Shown: piece by piece, positions 16,745-16,908 of the stretch
How the letters are laid out: each line of letters opens with the position of its first letter
How positions within the stretch are numbered: the first letter of the stretch is position 1
Assembly: GCA_903839795.1 (NCBI GenBank)
Contig: CAIMDR010000111.1
Span: 1 to 16,908, forward strand
Reading direction: 5' to 3'
Length of the DNA stretch: 16,908 nt
DNA from: an uncultured Methylococcaceae bacterium
Lineage (GTDB): Bacteria; Pseudomonadota; Gammaproteobacteria; Methylococcales; Methylomonadaceae
Notes under the pieces: generated by a model
The model's input: only the letters and a program-made list of their open reading frames with translations
The model's database searches: none
What the model was told of the DNA's origin: nothing
Translations under genes and position numbers: made by a program

Positions 16745-16773
16745 TAGAGACGGGATCCACACGTTTCTATAAT
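16745..16773 (+). promoter_or_regulatory. Probable rpsO promoter
   Basis: A perfect TATAAT at 16768-16773 is preceded, 17 bases upstream, by TAGAGA at 16745-16750 (4 of 6 matches to TTGACA). Initiation would be near 16780. E. coli rpsO likewise has its own promoter between truB and rpsO. Confidence 0.65.
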
Positions 16774-16817
16774 AAATGTTGATTTCTACACCCTAACGTG
16801 GAAATCAATGTAACTCC

Positions 16818-16848
16818 AAGCCGTCTTTAGACGGCTTTTATTTTAATT
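16818..16848 (+). terminator. Intrinsic terminator between truB and rpsO
   Basis: AAGCCGTC (16818-16825), loop TTTA, GACGGCTT (16830-16837), followed by a TTATTTTAATTTT tail. It can end truB transcripts. It also lies inside the predicted rpsO leader, about 20 bases before the rpsO start, so it may attenuate rpsO. Confidence 0.85.
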
Positions 16849-16867
16849 TTAATCTTAGGGATTATTA

Positions 16868-16908
16868 ATGCCATTTACTGCAGAACAAAAAAAAGCGGTT
16901 GTCGAAGC
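16868..16908 (+). CDS. rpsO: 30S ribosomal protein S15 (5' end only)
   Basis: The window ends 41 bases into this frame, which reads MPFTAEQKKAVVE. It is called as S15 from the N-terminal pattern and from its position directly after truB, where rpsO lies in gammaproteobacteria. S15 binds 16S rRNA early in 30S assembly and in E. coli represses its own mRNA. AGGGA at 16857-16861 gives a well-spaced ribosome binding site 6 bases before the ATG. The rest is outside the window. Confidence 0.85.
   Translation, partial: MPFTAEQKKAVVE

Overview
This window reads as a housekeeping stretch of a gammaproteobacterial chromosome, with every gene on the + strand. The block initiator tRNA - rimP - nusA - infB - rbfA - truB - rpsO is the classic gammaproteobacterial order. 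NusA carries both C-terminal acidic repeats, and alaS is followed directly by an alpha/beta-type aspartokinase. My best guess is an aerobic methanotroph of the Methylococcales. That rests on the moderate base composition, the gene order and my recollection of the dispersed intergenic repeats, not on a database search.

Left part (1-4340): a small cupin nucleoside phosphorylase gene (ppnP) is followed closely by a NYN-domain putative RNase gene. A 300-base gap full of nested inverted repeats comes next. Then come birA and coaX, which overlap by 4 bases and link biotin and CoA cofactor metabolism. A second repeat-bearing gap leads to a proline-rich TPR lipoprotein of unknown function.

Middle (4341-9776): recA and its modulator recX, then alaS, then lysC. 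An internal Shine-Dalgarno and ATG in lysC predict a separate beta subunit. The spacer 9777-10578 holds a small winged-helix gene interrupted by one in-frame TGA, a terminator, a strong promoter, an initiator tRNA and the tRNA's own terminator.

Right part (10579-16908): the translation/transcription operon rimP-nusA-infB-rbfA-truB, then the first codons of rpsO. Starts are assigned by Shine-Dalgarno position: rimP begins at 10654, not at the longer upstream TTG, and nusA begins at a GTG that overlaps rimP. Both rimP and rpsO are preceded by intrinsic-terminator-like hairpins in their probable leaders.

I found no defence locus, CRISPR array, insertion sequence or unfamiliar multi-gene system. 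The most unusual feature is in the rbfA C-terminus: about 26 extra residues encoded by three in-frame copies of a short repeat, placed just before the natural tail. The interrupted winged-helix gene, the C1:U72 end of the initiator tRNA and the leader terminators are the next most interesting items.
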